A DNA stretch of 64,000 bases from Erythrobacter sp. (GCA_030148605.1 JASBTD010000056.1:1-64000), one strand, 5' to 3'. Counted from the stretch's first letter, positions 54,243 through 63,850 are shown. The notes: a model not told the origin generated them from the sequence alone. Program-made: numbers and translations.

Positions 54243-55658
54243 TCACAAGCTCTTGAACACCACTTTCAGCCCGTCCTTGGGCTTGGGGATTGGCCATGCC
54301 TGCCACTCCGGATCATATCCTTCAGCAATTTCAATCGAATAACGCTGCAGCAGCTGAGTCATCAGGATCTTCACTTGCATATAGGCGAAGTGCAGGCCCA
54401 GGCACATGTGCGCACCGCCGCCAAACGGCACCCAGGCATATTTGTGCCGCGCTTTCACTTGCTCTGGCGTGAAGCGCATCGGATCAAACTTCTCCGGCTC
54501 GGGCCAATACTCTTCCATGTGATGCACATAGTGGATGTTGATTCCCACCATCGCGCCCGCAGGAATGGTGTAGCCGCCATACTCGAAGCTCTTGAGCGCA
54601 CGGCGCGGCATGGAAGGCACCGGCGGGATCATCCGCAGCGCTTCCTTGAACGCCATTTCAGTCAGCTCCAGCTTGCCCAGATCGTCATAGGATAGCGGGC
54701 GCGGCTTGCCATCTGCGTCAGGGCCGCCGGTGACTGCGATGATTTCCTTGCGCAGCTTCTCCTGCCACTCGGGATGCTTCGCGAGCAGGTAGATCAGCGA
54801 CGTCGCGCTTGACGTGATCGTGTCATGCGCAGCCATCATCAGGAAGTTCATGTGATCGACCACTTCATCGACCGGCAGCAGCGAACCGTCTTCGCGTGTG
54901 GCAGTCGCGAATTGGCTGAACATGTCCTGCCCGCCGCCTTCCTTGCGGCGGCGATGCGTTTCCCTGGTGAAATAGTCGACCAGATATTTCCGCCCGTCGA
55001 CACCCTTCTTCATCATCGTGAAAGGCAGCGGTTTGCGCACCGGCGCGACCGAAGCCTGCACCATGTCGACAAAGGCCTGGTTGATTTTGTCCGCTTCCGG
55101 GCCCCAGGGAATGCCGATGAAGCTGTCAGCTGCAAGGTCGAGCGTCAGTTGCTTGATCGCCGGATAGAACTGCATCGGTGTGTCAGCCCAGCCTTCGACC
55201 TCTTGCGCGATGCCGCGATTTAGGCTGCCGGAATAATGCCGCATCGGCTCCGGCTTGAAGGCGATCGAAAGCGCGCGCCGGTCAATCCGGTGATGGTCAA
55301 AATCCATCAGCATCAGCCCGCGCGGGAACAGCTGATCCAGGATCGGGCCCCAGCCTTGTTCAGAAGAGAAAATCTTCTCGCGATCGAACAGCAGCAGCTC
55401 GTTGGCGTCCGGCCCAATCAGAGCGACCTGCCAGCCGCCGAAGGCCTTGCCCTTGTAGACCTTGCCATACTTCGCGACCATTTCCTTCACAAAGGCATGC
55501 GGGTTCGCCAGCATGCGGAAGGTATTGCCGACTATCGGCCAGCCCGCTTCGCCCGGAATGTGATCCAGCGCGTCTTCCGGAAGCTTTTCCGTCCAGTGCT
55601 TGGGGTGGAATTCCGGCTTTTCTTCAATGGCTTGGGGGGAATCTGCAAGGGTGGCCAT
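54243..55658 (-). CDS. Cytochrome P450
   Basis: This 471-residue P450 monooxygenase has the I-helix AHDTITSSATSL near residue 275, the K-helix E-A-L-R motif (KEALRMIPPVPSMPRRAL, near residue 330) and the haem loop FGGGAHMCLGLHFAYMQ with Cys419. It is soluble, with no membrane anchor, and its length is in the bacterial range. It must work with a ferredoxin and reductase not encoded here. The palindromic operator 28-49 bp upstream is the same as before the flavin monooxygenase at 5094, so the two are probably under one repressor. The substrate is unknown; a terpenoid, fatty acid or hydrocarbon is plausible. Confidence 0.94.
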   Translation of the reverse strand: MATLADSPQAIEEKPEFHPKHWTEKLPEDALDHIPGEAGWPIVGNTFRMLANPHAFVKEMVAKYGKVYKGKAFGGWQVALIGPDANELLLFDREKIFSSEQGWGPILDQLFPRGLMLMDFDHHRIDRRALSIAFKPEPMRHYSGSLNRGIAQEVEGWADTPMQFYPAIKQLTLDLAADSFIGIPWGPEADKINQAFVDMVQASVAPVRKPLPFTMMKKGVDGRKYLVDYFTRETHRRRKEGGGQDMFSQFATATREDGSLLPVDEVVDHMNFLMMAAHDTITSSATSLIYLLAKHPEWQEKLRKEIIAVTGGPDADGKPRPLSYDDLGKLELTEMAFKEALRMIPPVPSMPRRALKSFEYGGYTIPAGAMVGINIHYVHHMEEYWPEPEKFDPMRFTPEQVKARHKYAWVPFGGGAHMCLGLHFAYMQVKILMTQLLQRYSIEIAEGYDPEWQAWPIPKPKDGLKVVFKSL

Positions 55659-55685
55659 CGGGCGATCCTCTAGTCGGGGGCTGCG

Positions 55686-55707
55686 TTACTTACCTCAATG
55701 TAAGTAA
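55686..55707. promoter_or_regulatory. Palindromic operator, copy 2 (before P450)
   Basis: A perfect inverted repeat TTACTTAC-N6-GTAAGTAA lies 28-49 bp upstream of the P450 start. The core and spacer length match the site before the flavin monooxygenase (5059-5080). Confidence 0.7.
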
Positions 55708-55746
55708 TTCGCCGCAGCAAATCCAGTTCCGATTGCTCGGAGATGG

Positions 55747-56781
55747 TCAGATCCAGCCGGAAAGCTCGCGCCGGATGATCGCTTCCAGCATTTCCATGCC
55801 TGCTTCCGATGTGTTGAGGCACGAAAGCACGGCATAATGCTCCCCGCCCGCTTCCAGGAATTCATCGCGCCCTTCGATAGCGAGTTCTTCCAGCGTTTCG
55901 ACGCAATCGGCGGAAAATCCGGGCGCAGTCACGGCAAGCCTTTTCGTGCCCTTTTCGCCTTCAGCGATCAGCGTGGCATCCGTGGCCGGTTCAAGCCATT
56001 GCGCGCGGCCAAAACGCGACTGGAACGTTGTCTCGACACGCATGCTCTCGAAGCCGTCCGCCTTCGCCAAGCGCTCGCCCAGCAAGCGCGCGGTCTTGCG
56101 GCATTGGCAGTGATAGGGATCACCCAGTTCCAGCGTGCGCAGCGGCATGCCATGAAAACTCAGCAGCAGCACTTCCGGCACGAAATCGAGCGCGCGCAGC
56201 TGGCGCAAGGTGTCTGCTTCCAACGCATCGATATAGGCGGGGTCGTCATGATAGGGCGGCAAGGTCCGCAAGGCCGCTTGCCAGCGCGTGTCCGCCAGAT
56301 GCTCTGCCGCCTTGTCGACCACGGTCGCGGTGGTCGCACCGCTATACTGCGGGTAAAGCGGCGCGAGCAGGATCCGTTCACAGCCTGCATCCTGCAGTGC
56401 TTTCAACTCTGCCGGGATCGAGGGTTTGCCGTATCGCATCGCGTAGCGCACGATCACGGCATCGCCCAGCCGCGTTTGCAGTCCCGCCGCCTGGTCTTGC
56501 GTGATAACCAGCAAGGGCGAGCCGCGATCCGTCCAGACCTTGGAATAGGCCGCAGCGCTCTTTTTCGGACGGGTGTTGAGGATGATGCCGCGCAGGATCA
56601 CTTGCCAGATCACCGCCGGGATTTCGATCACGCGCGGGTCCGAAAGGAATTCCTTGAGGTAGCGTTTTACGTCAGCCGGATCAGGCGAATCCGGGGTACC
56701 CAGATTGACCACAAGCACGCCAACCTTGCCGCAGTTTACGCGTACATGATTGTCAGGCAGCGAAGGTGGCGCAAGCGTCAT
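55747..56781 (-). CDS. hemH: Ferrochelatase
   Basis: This 344-residue protein inserts iron into protoporphyrin IX in the last step of haem synthesis. Recognised segments are VNLGTPDSPDPADVKRYLKEFLSDPRVIEIP near the N terminus, YSKVWTDRGSPLLVITQDQA, PLYPQYSGATTATV near residue 145, LLSFHGMPLRTLELGDPYHCQC (catalytic His) near residue 210 and VTAPGFSADCVETLEELAIE (catalytic Glu) near residue 285. The start overlaps the upstream molybdenum hydroxylase stop codon by 4 bp. Confidence 0.96.
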   Translation of the reverse strand: MTLAPPSLPDNHVRVNCGKVGVLVVNLGTPDSPDPADVKRYLKEFLSDPRVIEIPAVIWQVILRGIILNTRPKKSAAAYSKVWTDRGSPLLVITQDQAAGLQTRLGDAVIVRYAMRYGKPSIPAELKALQDAGCERILLAPLYPQYSGATTATVVDKAAEHLADTRWQAALRTLPPYHDDPAYIDALEADTLRQLRALDFVPEVLLLSFHGMPLRTLELGDPYHCQCRKTARLLGERLAKADGFESMRVETTFQSRFGRAQWLEPATDATLIAEGEKGTKRLAVTAPGFSADCVETLEELAIEGRDEFLEAGGEHYAVLSCLNTSEAGMEMLEAIIRRELSGWI

Positions 56782-59054
56782 AGGCCGCCTGAAAGTAAGG
56801 GCAGGCGGCGCAACCGCAAGCCAGTGGCGGAATAAAAGGCATTGGCGATGGCCGGTGCAGCGATCACCGCGCCAAGCTCGCCCGGGTCAAAGGCGGGTGC
56901 ATCGCTTTCCATGAATGCGACTTCGATTTCCGGACAATCTGACAGTTTCGGCAAGTTGAGCGCGCTCAATTGCTGCGACTGGGGAAGCCCGCCAGCATAC
57001 TGCGTGCTTGCACCCATCGCTGTTGCCAGGCCGAAAACCAGGCCGCCTTCGATCTGCTGGCGTGCGATATCCAGATTGACGATCCGCCCGATGTCGACTG
57101 CCGCGACCAGCCGCGCAACGCGAACGCCGCCTTCGCCCTGCCTTGCCGTCGCAACGCACGCAATGCGTCCTCCGCTCGCGAGATCACCAATCCGGTGGCA
57201 AGCAATCCCCTGCCCCTGCCTTTCAATACCTTCCCAGTCCGCCAGACGCGCGGCGCGCTGCAGGCAAGCGGCGAGCCGTGGGTCACCGCCCAGCATCGCC
57301 ATGCGATAAGGCACCGGATCGCGCCCCGCGCTGGTCGCCACTTCATCGATCAGGCTTTCCGTCGCAAAAGCGGTATAGGTGTGCGCATTGCCGCGCATGC
57401 GCGAAACCGGAAGGCCGATCTCGACCGGGATATGGTCAATCGCGACATGCGGAATTGCGTAGGGCGGCATCGCCCCTTCGGTAGCGAGCGCATCCGCTTC
57501 GCCTTCGGTGTCGCGGATCGCGGCCCAGCTGGTCTTGTTTTCGAACAGACGCTGGGCAAACTCCAGATTGGCAGGCGGCATGGCAATACGGGTTGCAAGC
57601 GCTTCAATCCGTGTGTCCTCGCCTGCGCCAAGCTTGGCGCGCAAGACCAGTGCTGCGGGCGAGCGTGGGCGGCTTGCCAACATTTCCTGCCAGCGTGACC
57701 AGACCAGCTGGACCGGGCGGCCAATCTCGCGCGCGATCAGCGCGACTTCGATTGCGTGATCATGCTCAAGCCGCCGGTCAAAGCTTCCGCCAGCGGGCAT
57801 GGGATAAAGCACCACGTCTTCGACATCGATATCAAGCGCGCGCGCCGCGGCGATACGGGCGCGTTCCGGAGCTTGCGACGCGATCCACAGTTCCAGCCGC
57901 CCGTCTTCAAACCGCGCGGTAACACTGCTGGTTTCGATCGTGGCATGGACACCCGGCTCGATGTCATAGCGCAGCTCGATGCTGGCATTTTCCCGCAAGT
58001 CCCCGCCATCGCCAGCTTCAGCGATGCGCTCAGCTTCGCCGCTTGCCAGCGCTTCGTCCAGGCGCTGCGTGATTTCATCGCTGCCAGCCAGATGATCGAC
58101 GCTGAAGCGCGCATTCATGGTATCGAGCGCTTGCTCTGCCGCCCACCAGTTCGTAGCGCACACGGCCAGCCAGCGCTTGCCCTCCACCGCGCCGACAATC
58201 CCGCGAATATTGCGCGCATTGAACGGGTTGAACTCGACCAGTTGGGCCTTGTCGACCGGGCCATGGCGGATCGCGGCATAGACCATGCCCGGCAAGCGTA
58301 CATCGCCAGCGAAAAGATGCGATCCATCGACTTTTGATGGCAGGTCAAGCCGGGGAAAGGCGATTGTCGCACTGGCCTCTGCTTCGCCGGGCAATATCTC
58401 GTCCGCATATTGTTCGGGCCGCAAAGGGGCTGGATCTGGCGGATCGAATTCCACCGCTTCCTCGGCCAGTTCGCCAAAACTCAATCGCCTGTCACCATGG
58501 CGAATGAAGCCGGATTCGGCTTCGCATTCTTCCCACGAAACATTCCAGCGTTCGGCTGCAGCTTGCGCCAGCATCGCGCGCGCTGCAGCGGCGGCTTCGC
58601 GGCAAGGCGCTTCGAAAGCGTCAAGCGACATGCCGTCAGCAGTGGCGTTGAAGCGGTTGTTCTCGGCAAAGCGGCGGGCAAGATATGCGTCGGGCTCGCT
58701 CGCCATTTCGGGCGCAAAGGGCATCCACAATGGTGCCCATTTCGCCGCTAATGGCACATTGGCGTAGGTTCCGCTTACGGGAGCGGGTTCCACGGCGATC
58801 TGGCGCCAGTCCGCGCCCAGTTCGATAGCGACCAGCTGCGGCAGGATAGTCGATACGCCCTGCCCCATTTCCAGCTGCGGCACGGCCACTGTAACCACGC
58901 CATCGGCCGCAATTTTCAGCCAAGCGCCGAAAACCTGCTCATTGGCGCGTGCCGTGAGCGGATTGGGGAAGCTGCGCGGGTAAAGCGACCAGGCAACAAG
59001 CAGACCGCCGCCTACGGCTGCCCCGGTCAGCAATCCGCGGCGGGTCACTTCCAT
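56778..59054 (-). CDS. Molybdenum hydroxylase large subunit (xanthine dehydrogenase family, IorB-like)
   Basis: This 758-residue protein resembles the molybdopterin-cytosine-dinucleotide subunit of aldehyde/isoquinoline oxidoreductases. It has a twin-arginine-type signal (VTRRGLLTGAAVGGGLLVAWSL), LEMGQGVSTILPQLVA, QAPERARIAAARALDIDVEDVVLYPMPAGGSFDRRLEHDHAIEVALIAREIGRPVQLVWSRWQEM near the middle, and the catalytic Glu motif FDPGELGAVIAAPAIANAFYSATG near the end. The [2Fe-2S] small subunit that such enzymes need is not adjacent. The operon order is mrp, this gene, hemH, with 2-bp gap and 4-bp overlap. Confidence 0.88.
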   Translation of the reverse strand: MEVTRRGLLTGAAVGGGLLVAWSLYPRSFPNPLTARANEQVFGAWLKIAADGVVTVAVPQLEMGQGVSTILPQLVAIELGADWRQIAVEPAPVSGTYANVPLAAKWAPLWMPFAPEMASEPDAYLARRFAENNRFNATADGMSLDAFEAPCREAAAAARAMLAQAAAERWNVSWEECEAESGFIRHGDRRLSFGELAEEAVEFDPPDPAPLRPEQYADEILPGEAEASATIAFPRLDLPSKVDGSHLFAGDVRLPGMVYAAIRHGPVDKAQLVEFNPFNARNIRGIVGAVEGKRWLAVCATNWWAAEQALDTMNARFSVDHLAGSDEITQRLDEALASGEAERIAEAGDGGDLRENASIELRYDIEPGVHATIETSSVTARFEDGRLELWIASQAPERARIAAARALDIDVEDVVLYPMPAGGSFDRRLEHDHAIEVALIAREIGRPVQLVWSRWQEMLASRPRSPAALVLRAKLGAGEDTRIEALATRIAMPPANLEFAQRLFENKTSWAAIRDTEGEADALATEGAMPPYAIPHVAIDHIPVEIGLPVSRMRGNAHTYTAFATESLIDEVATSAGRDPVPYRMAMLGGDPRLAACLQRAARLADWEGIERQGQGIACHRIGDLASGGRIACVATARQGEGGVRVARLVAAVDIGRIVNLDIARQQIEGGLVFGLATAMGASTQYAGGLPQSQQLSALNLPKLSDCPEIEVAFMESDAPAFDPGELGAVIAAPAIANAFYSATGLRLRRLPLLSGGL

Positions 59055-59056
59055 GG

Positions 59057-60022
59057 TCAGGCGCTTTCCCTTGCAAGCCAGTCTGCCACTTTGCGCGCGA
59101 TCGCGGCGAAAGCCTCTCCTTCCTCGCTGTCGCTTGCAGCCGGTGGCTCGCCGCTGTCGCCTGCTTCGCGGATCGGCAAAGCCAGCGGAATGCGGCCGAG
59201 GAAGGGAATCTCGACTTTCTCAGCCATGGCTTCGAAACCGCCCTTGCCGAAAGGATCGGACACTTCGCCGCAATGCGGGCAGGCATATCCGGCCATATTC
59301 TCGACCAGTCCGATAACCGGCACCTTGCCCTGTTCGAACAGCTGGCCGGCACGCGCGGCATCGATCAACGCAAGGTCTTGCGGCGTGGAGACCAGGATCG
59401 CGCCATCAGGCCGATGTTTTTGCAGCATGGAAAGCTGCACATCGCCTGTGCCCGGTGGCAAGTCGATCAGCAGCAATTCAGTGTCATGCCATTCGGCATC
59501 GATCAGCTGCGACAGCGCATTTCCCGCCATCGGCCCGCGCCAGGCCAGCGCCTGCGCAGGCTTCACCAAAAAGCCCATCGACAGCACAGGCACGCCGTGC
59601 TTGCTCGCCACCGGCACCAGCTTTTCGCCCACAGCTTCAGGCTTCATGCCTTCCGCAGCGAGCAGCTTGGGCTGCGACGGGCCGTAGATATCGGCATCGA
59701 CCACGCCCACCTTCACGCCCAGCCTGCGCAAAGCGACTGCCAGATTGGTGGTGAGCGTGGATTTGCCGACACCGCCTTTGCCCGAACCAATGGCAATAAT
59801 CCGGCGCTTCACACGGTCCGCCATCATCGCCACGCGCACTTCTTTGACGCCGTCTTTCGCTTCCAGCGCCGCGGTGATTTCGCGTTCGGCAGCCTCGCGT
59901 TCCCCGGCGGTGAGCCCTGTCGCGTCGAGCACGACAACTGCCCTGTCACTGACCATATTGGCTGACTTTACTCGCGCGGCGATCGCTTCGGGAACCAGAT
60001 CCAGCAAATCTTGCTTATCCAT
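59057..60022 (-). CDS. Mrp/ApbC-type iron-sulfur carrier ATPase
   Basis: The 321-residue product from ATG 60022 is chosen over an in-frame start 60 bp upstream, since it begins with the usual small DUF59-like N-terminal domain. The deviant Walker A GKGGVGKST is at about residues 81-89, VVDADIYGPSQPKLL and LLIDLPPGTGDVQLSML follow, and a CxxC (YACPHCGEVSDPFG) near residue 248 would bind a bridging [4Fe-4S] cluster. The protein delivers Fe-S clusters to apo-targets. It starts the operon with the molybdenum enzyme and hemH, all users or makers of metal cofactors. It is divergent from hflK, 73 bp apart. Confidence 0.92.
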   Translation of the reverse strand: MDKQDLLDLVPEAIAARVKSANMVSDRAVVVLDATGLTAGEREAAEREITAALEAKDGVKEVRVAMMADRVKRRIIAIGSGKGGVGKSTLTTNLAVALRRLGVKVGVVDADIYGPSQPKLLAAEGMKPEAVGEKLVPVASKHGVPVLSMGFLVKPAQALAWRGPMAGNALSQLIDAEWHDTELLLIDLPPGTGDVQLSMLQKHRPDGAILVSTPQDLALIDAARAGQLFEQGKVPVIGLVENMAGYACPHCGEVSDPFGKGGFEAMAEKVEIPFLGRIPLALPIREAGDSGEPPAASDSEEGEAFAAIARKVADWLARESA

Positions 60023-60095
60023 GGCGCAAGCCCCTAGCACCATTTTCCGGCGTGCAACCCCTGTTTTTCGCCAGAAGGCCACCTATAAGAGACTT

Positions 60096-61271
60096 ATGGA
60101 CATGTTCGACAGCTTCAGAAAATCGATCGGCCTTGCAATGGCTGGCAAGAAAAGCCCTTGGGGAAGTGGCAGCGGCGGAGGCGATGAGCCCGCAGGAGAT
60201 GGCGATTCCCCCGGCAGCGAAGGCGGTGATAGTGACGCAGGCAGCGGCAGCGACGGCGGCCCGCGCAATCCGTGGCTTCCCGGCAGCGGTGGAGACGGCA
60301 AGCGCCGTTCAGCCAATATCGAAGACATCTTCAAGCATCGCGGGCCAGAAGGTCCGCGCCGCAGAGGCGGCGGCCCGCGCGGGCCAAACTTCCGCTTGCC
60401 AGAGCGGCCCGGCGGCAAGAGCTGGCTGCCGCTGATAGGCGCAGCCATTGTCGGCGTGTGGCTGTTCACAACAGGCGTGCACTTCGTCCAGCCGCGCGAG
60501 CAAGGGATCGTGACCTGGCTGGGCGGCAAATACTCCAGCACGCTCAATCCGGGGACAAACTTCTCTTTCCCCTGGCCGATCCAGCAAGTGACAGTCGAAA
60601 ATGTCAGCCAGATCCGCTCGGAAAAGATCCCTGAAGGCAATCAGGAAAAGCTGATTCTGACCGGTGACCAGAACCTGGTCGATCTGAGCTATCTTATCCG
60701 CTGGAACATCAAGGATCTGACCGATTTCGAGTTCCAGTTGCAAGAACCGGAAGAAACGGTTCGTGAAGCCGCCGAAGCCGCCATGCGCGCCTCGGTAGCG
60801 GAACAGCCGCTCGACCGCGTGCTGTCAGGTGAAGGTCGCGCCGAAATCGAACAGCGCGTGATGACCAGGATGCAAGCCATACTGGATGGCTACCGCGCAG
60901 GCATTGCAGTTCAAGGTATCGAAATCGACAAGACTGACCCTCCGGCTCAGGTCATTGATGCCTTTAATGATGTGCTCGCGGCACAGCAGGATGCCGAGCG
61001 TGAGATCAATCAGGCGCAGCGCTATGCCCAGCAAATGCTGGCCCGTGCCGAAGGTGATGCTGAAGCATTCAATCAGATTTATGCAGAGTACCGCCTCGCG
61101 CCCGAAGTCACGCGCCGCAGGCTCTATTACGAGACAATGGAAAGCGTGCTTTCAAAGACCGACAAGACCATCATCGAAGCAGACGGCGTAACGCCATATC
61201 TGCCGCTGCCTGAGGTCCAACGGCGCGCGCGCGAGGCGCAACAGCAAGCCCAGCAGACAGGAGGCCAGTAA
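60096..61271 (+). CDS. hflK: FtsH protease activity modulator HflK
   Basis: The 391-residue product from ATG 60096 is preferred over an in-frame start 351 bp upstream. It has an unusually long Gly/Ser/Asp-rich cytoplasmic N terminus (about residues 20-70), one transmembrane span (about 109-130) and a SPFH/band-7 domain (FVQPREQGIVTWLGGKYSSTLNPG, EKLILTGDQNLVDLSYLIRW, GIAVQGIEIDKTDPPAQVIDAFNDVLAAQQDAEREINQAQRYAQ). It ends in a Gln-rich tail. It oligomerises with HflC in the inner membrane around FtsH. The stop codon overlaps the hflC start by 1 bp. Confidence 0.95.
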   Translation: MDMFDSFRKSIGLAMAGKKSPWGSGSGGGDEPAGDGDSPGSEGGDSDAGSGSDGGPRNPWLPGSGGDGKRRSANIEDIFKHRGPEGPRRRGGGPRGPNFRLPERPGGKSWLPLIGAAIVGVWLFTTGVHFVQPREQGIVTWLGGKYSSTLNPGTNFSFPWPIQQVTVENVSQIRSEKIPEGNQEKLILTGDQNLVDLSYLIRWNIKDLTDFEFQLQEPEETVREAAEAAMRASVAEQPLDRVLSGEGRAEIEQRVMTRMQAILDGYRAGIAVQGIEIDKTDPPAQVIDAFNDVLAAQQDAEREINQAQRYAQQMLARAEGDAEAFNQIYAEYRLAPEVTRRRLYYETMESVLSKTDKTIIEADGVTPYLPLPEVQRRAREAQQQAQQTGGQ

Positions 61272-62116
61272 TGGAAAACATCTGGCAGAACTATAAGGGC
61301 GCAGTCATCGCGGCATTGGTCGCGCTGGGCGTTGCCTTCTCGTCGCTGTTTGTTGTGTCTGAAGATCAGCAGGCCGTGATCATCCGAACGGGTGAACCGC
61401 AAAAGGTGGTCAACATCTTCCGCCCCAATGTACCGTTTGGCGAGACCAAGGCCGGGCTGTACTGGCGTATTCCGCTGGTCGAGCGGGTGCAGATGGTGGA
61501 ACGCCGCATCCTTGATCTGGACATGGAACGGCAGGAAGTACTCACCAGCGACCAGCAGCGTTTGCAGGTCGATGCCTATGCCCGTTTCCGCATCATTGAT
61601 CCGGTCCAGATGATCGAGAATGCAGGCACGGAAGAGAATGTCCGGCTGCAGCTCGCACCGATCCTGACTTCGGTCTTGCGGCAAGAGCTTGGCCGTCGCA
61701 CCTTTGCTTCGCTGCTGACGGCAGAGCGCGGCACAGCGATGACCAATATCCGTGACACGCTGGACACGCAGGCGCGCCAATATGGGGCGCAAGTGATTGA
61801 CGTGCAGATCAAGCGCGCTGACTTGCCTGAAGGCACACCGCTGCAGGCTGCATTCACCCGCATGCAGTCTGACCGGCAGGAGGAAGCAGAGACGATCCGC
61901 GCGCAAGGCCGCAAGAATGCGCAGATCATCCGCGCCGAAGCCGAAGCGAATGCCGCGTCGACCTATGCCGATGCCTATGGCAAGGACCCTGAATTCTACG
62001 ATTTCTACCGCGCCATGGAAAGCTATCGCCGCACCTTCGAACAAGGAACGGGCGACAGCTCGATGATCCTTGACCAGGATAGCGAATATTTCCGCCAGTT
62101 CCGCGGTCGTCGCTAA
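61271..62116 (+). CDS. hflC: Protease modulator HflC
   Basis: This 281-residue protein has one N-terminal transmembrane segment (about residues 9-27) and a SPFH/band-7 domain with QAVIIRTGEPQKVVN, PGLYWRIPLVERVQMVERRILDLDMERQEVLTSDQQRLQVDAYARFRI near residue 70 and a coiled-coil-rich end (RIRAQGRKNAQIIRAEAEANAASTYADAYGKDPEFYDFYRAMESYRRTF). It is the partner of HflK, and the ATG overlaps the hflK TAA. Confidence 0.96.
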   Translation: MENIWQNYKGAVIAALVALGVAFSSLFVVSEDQQAVIIRTGEPQKVVNIFRPNVPFGETKAGLYWRIPLVERVQMVERRILDLDMERQEVLTSDQQRLQVDAYARFRIIDPVQMIENAGTEENVRLQLAPILTSVLRQELGRRTFASLLTAERGTAMTNIRDTLDTQARQYGAQVIDVQIKRADLPEGTPLQAAFTRMQSDRQEEAETIRAQGRKNAQIIRAEAEANAASTYADAYGKDPEFYDFYRAMESYRRTFEQGTGDSSMILDQDSEYFRQFRGRR

Positions 62117-62299
62117 GCGGCTGCGGAACAACCGGGAATTGTACGCAATTCCGACGAACGGCTAATGCAGAACTGCCGAATGCATGGCCGTTCAATCGCG
62201 GTTAAGTGCGCCTTGGCCCATAAGGCGCAGCTAGATGAGTGCCTCAGGAATGCGCTGCATGCCTGAGCGAAGAATAAACAACGAGAGGACGAAAAGCCT

Positions 62300-63826
62300 G
62301 TGCGTTACGTATACGGACTGACAACTGCATTGCTGGTGGGTGGTGCCACCCTGTCGCTGGCGACCGGATTTCCGGCCGGTGCCCAAGTTGCACAGAATGA
62401 CGAGGCCGCGATCGAGCGGATCGTGCCGCGCCAGGGCGCGCCTGCAAGCTTTGCTGACCTGACTGCGCAATTGCAGCCGGCGGTGGTCAATATCTCCACC
62501 CGCCAACGGATCGAAGTGCAGCAGAACAACCCCTTTGCCGGCACCCCGTTTGCAGATTTCTTCGGGCGGCGCGGCAATAACCAGCAGCAGCAACAGCCGC
62601 GATTCCGCGAAGGCCAGTCGCTTGGTTCCGGCTTCATCATTTCCGCTGACGGCTATGTCGTGACCAACAACCACGTTGTCGCGCCGGATAACCGCGCGAC
62701 GCTGGAAGAGATCACCGTGACCATGCCCGATGGCACTGAATATCAAGCCAGCCTTGTCGGTGCTGACCCGGCATCGGATCTGGCCGTGCTGAAAATCGCA
62801 AGCAACCGCACTTTCCCGTTCGTGCAATTCGGCAATTCGGAGGAAGCGCGCGTGGGCGACTGGGTGATTGCGATCGGCAATCCGTTCGGCCTGGGCGGCA
62901 CGGTAACCAGCGGGATCGTATCCTCCGTGCTGCGCAACACCGGCGGCGGCGCCTATGACCGCTATATCCAGACCGATGCCAGCATCAACCGCGGCAATTC
63001 GGGCGGTCCGCTGTTCGACATGCAAGGCAATGTGATCGGCATCAACAATGCGATCATCTCGCCCAATGGCGGCAGCGTGGGGATCGGTTTTGCGATCCCG
63101 TCAGAAATCGCCGCGCCCATCGTAGAACAATTGCGCGCCGGTGAAGAAATCGAGCGCGGGTTCCTGGGTGTCAGCATCGTGCCGGTCAGCGATGATCTGG
63201 CTGACTCGCTCGGGCTACCGCGCAATCGCGGCGAGTTCGTGCAGACCGTGCAGGAAGATGGTGCAGCAGATCGCGCCGGCATTCGCCCGGGCGATGTGGT
63301 GACAGCGATCAACGGCCAACCGGTCACCAATGACCAGACACTGTCGTTCCTGATTGCCAATATTGCGCCCGGCACGCGCATCCCGATCGATCTGATCCGC
63401 GATGGCGAGGAACGCCGCGTGACAGCCACAGTTGGCAAGCGCCCGAGCGAGGAAGAACTGCGCCGCCAGCAAATATTCGATCCTGATGCCGAGCCGGAAG
63501 AAGCTCCGGAAGAATCGGACGGCACGATCGAAGAGAAACTGGGCCTGCAGGTTCTCGTGCTTACGCCGCAGATCGCCGGGCAACTGGGCGCGGATGCTGA
63601 CACTGTCGGGTTGGTGATCGGTGCAGTCGATCCCAATGCCGATGCAGCGCGCAAGGGTTTGCGCCGCGGGGATATTATCCTGTCTGCGAACTATCGCCCG
63701 GTCGGCGAGCTAGCTGATCTGGAAGCGGTGATCGCCGAAGCGGAAGGCAGCGGCCGTGAAGCTGTGCTGCTGCGTGTGCAGCGCCGCGGCGGTGCGCCGA
63801 GCTATATCGCAGTGCGACTTCGCTAA
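62300..63826 (+). CDS. Do-family periplasmic serine protease (DegP/HtrA type)
   Basis: This 508-residue protein starts at GTG 62300 with a signal peptide (cleavage near GAQVAQ). The trypsin-like domain has His125 (VTNNHVV), Asp160 (DPASDLAVLKI) and Ser234 (RGNSGGPLF), followed by two PDZ domains (FLGVSIVPVSDDLADSL...EDGAADRAGIRPGDVVTAING near residue 320 and LGLQVLVLTPQ...DAARKGLRRGDIILSANYRPV near residue 460). An acidic linker (about residues 395-410) separates them. It degrades or holds misfolded envelope proteins. It lies directly after hflKC, 183 bp apart. Confidence 0.95.
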   Translation: MRYVYGLTTALLVGGATLSLATGFPAGAQVAQNDEAAIERIVPRQGAPASFADLTAQLQPAVVNISTRQRIEVQQNNPFAGTPFADFFGRRGNNQQQQQPRFREGQSLGSGFIISADGYVVTNNHVVAPDNRATLEEITVTMPDGTEYQASLVGADPASDLAVLKIASNRTFPFVQFGNSEEARVGDWVIAIGNPFGLGGTVTSGIVSSVLRNTGGGAYDRYIQTDASINRGNSGGPLFDMQGNVIGINNAIISPNGGSVGIGFAIPSEIAAPIVEQLRAGEEIERGFLGVSIVPVSDDLADSLGLPRNRGEFVQTVQEDGAADRAGIRPGDVVTAINGQPVTNDQTLSFLIANIAPGTRIPIDLIRDGEERRVTATVGKRPSEEELRRQQIFDPDAEPEEAPEESDGTIEEKLGLQVLVLTPQIAGQLGADADTVGLVIGAVDPNADAARKGLRRGDIILSANYRPVGELADLEAVIAEAEGSGREAVLLRVQRRGGAPSYIAVRLR

Positions 63827-63850
63827 ACAAAGGCGAAAACCGGAAATTGG

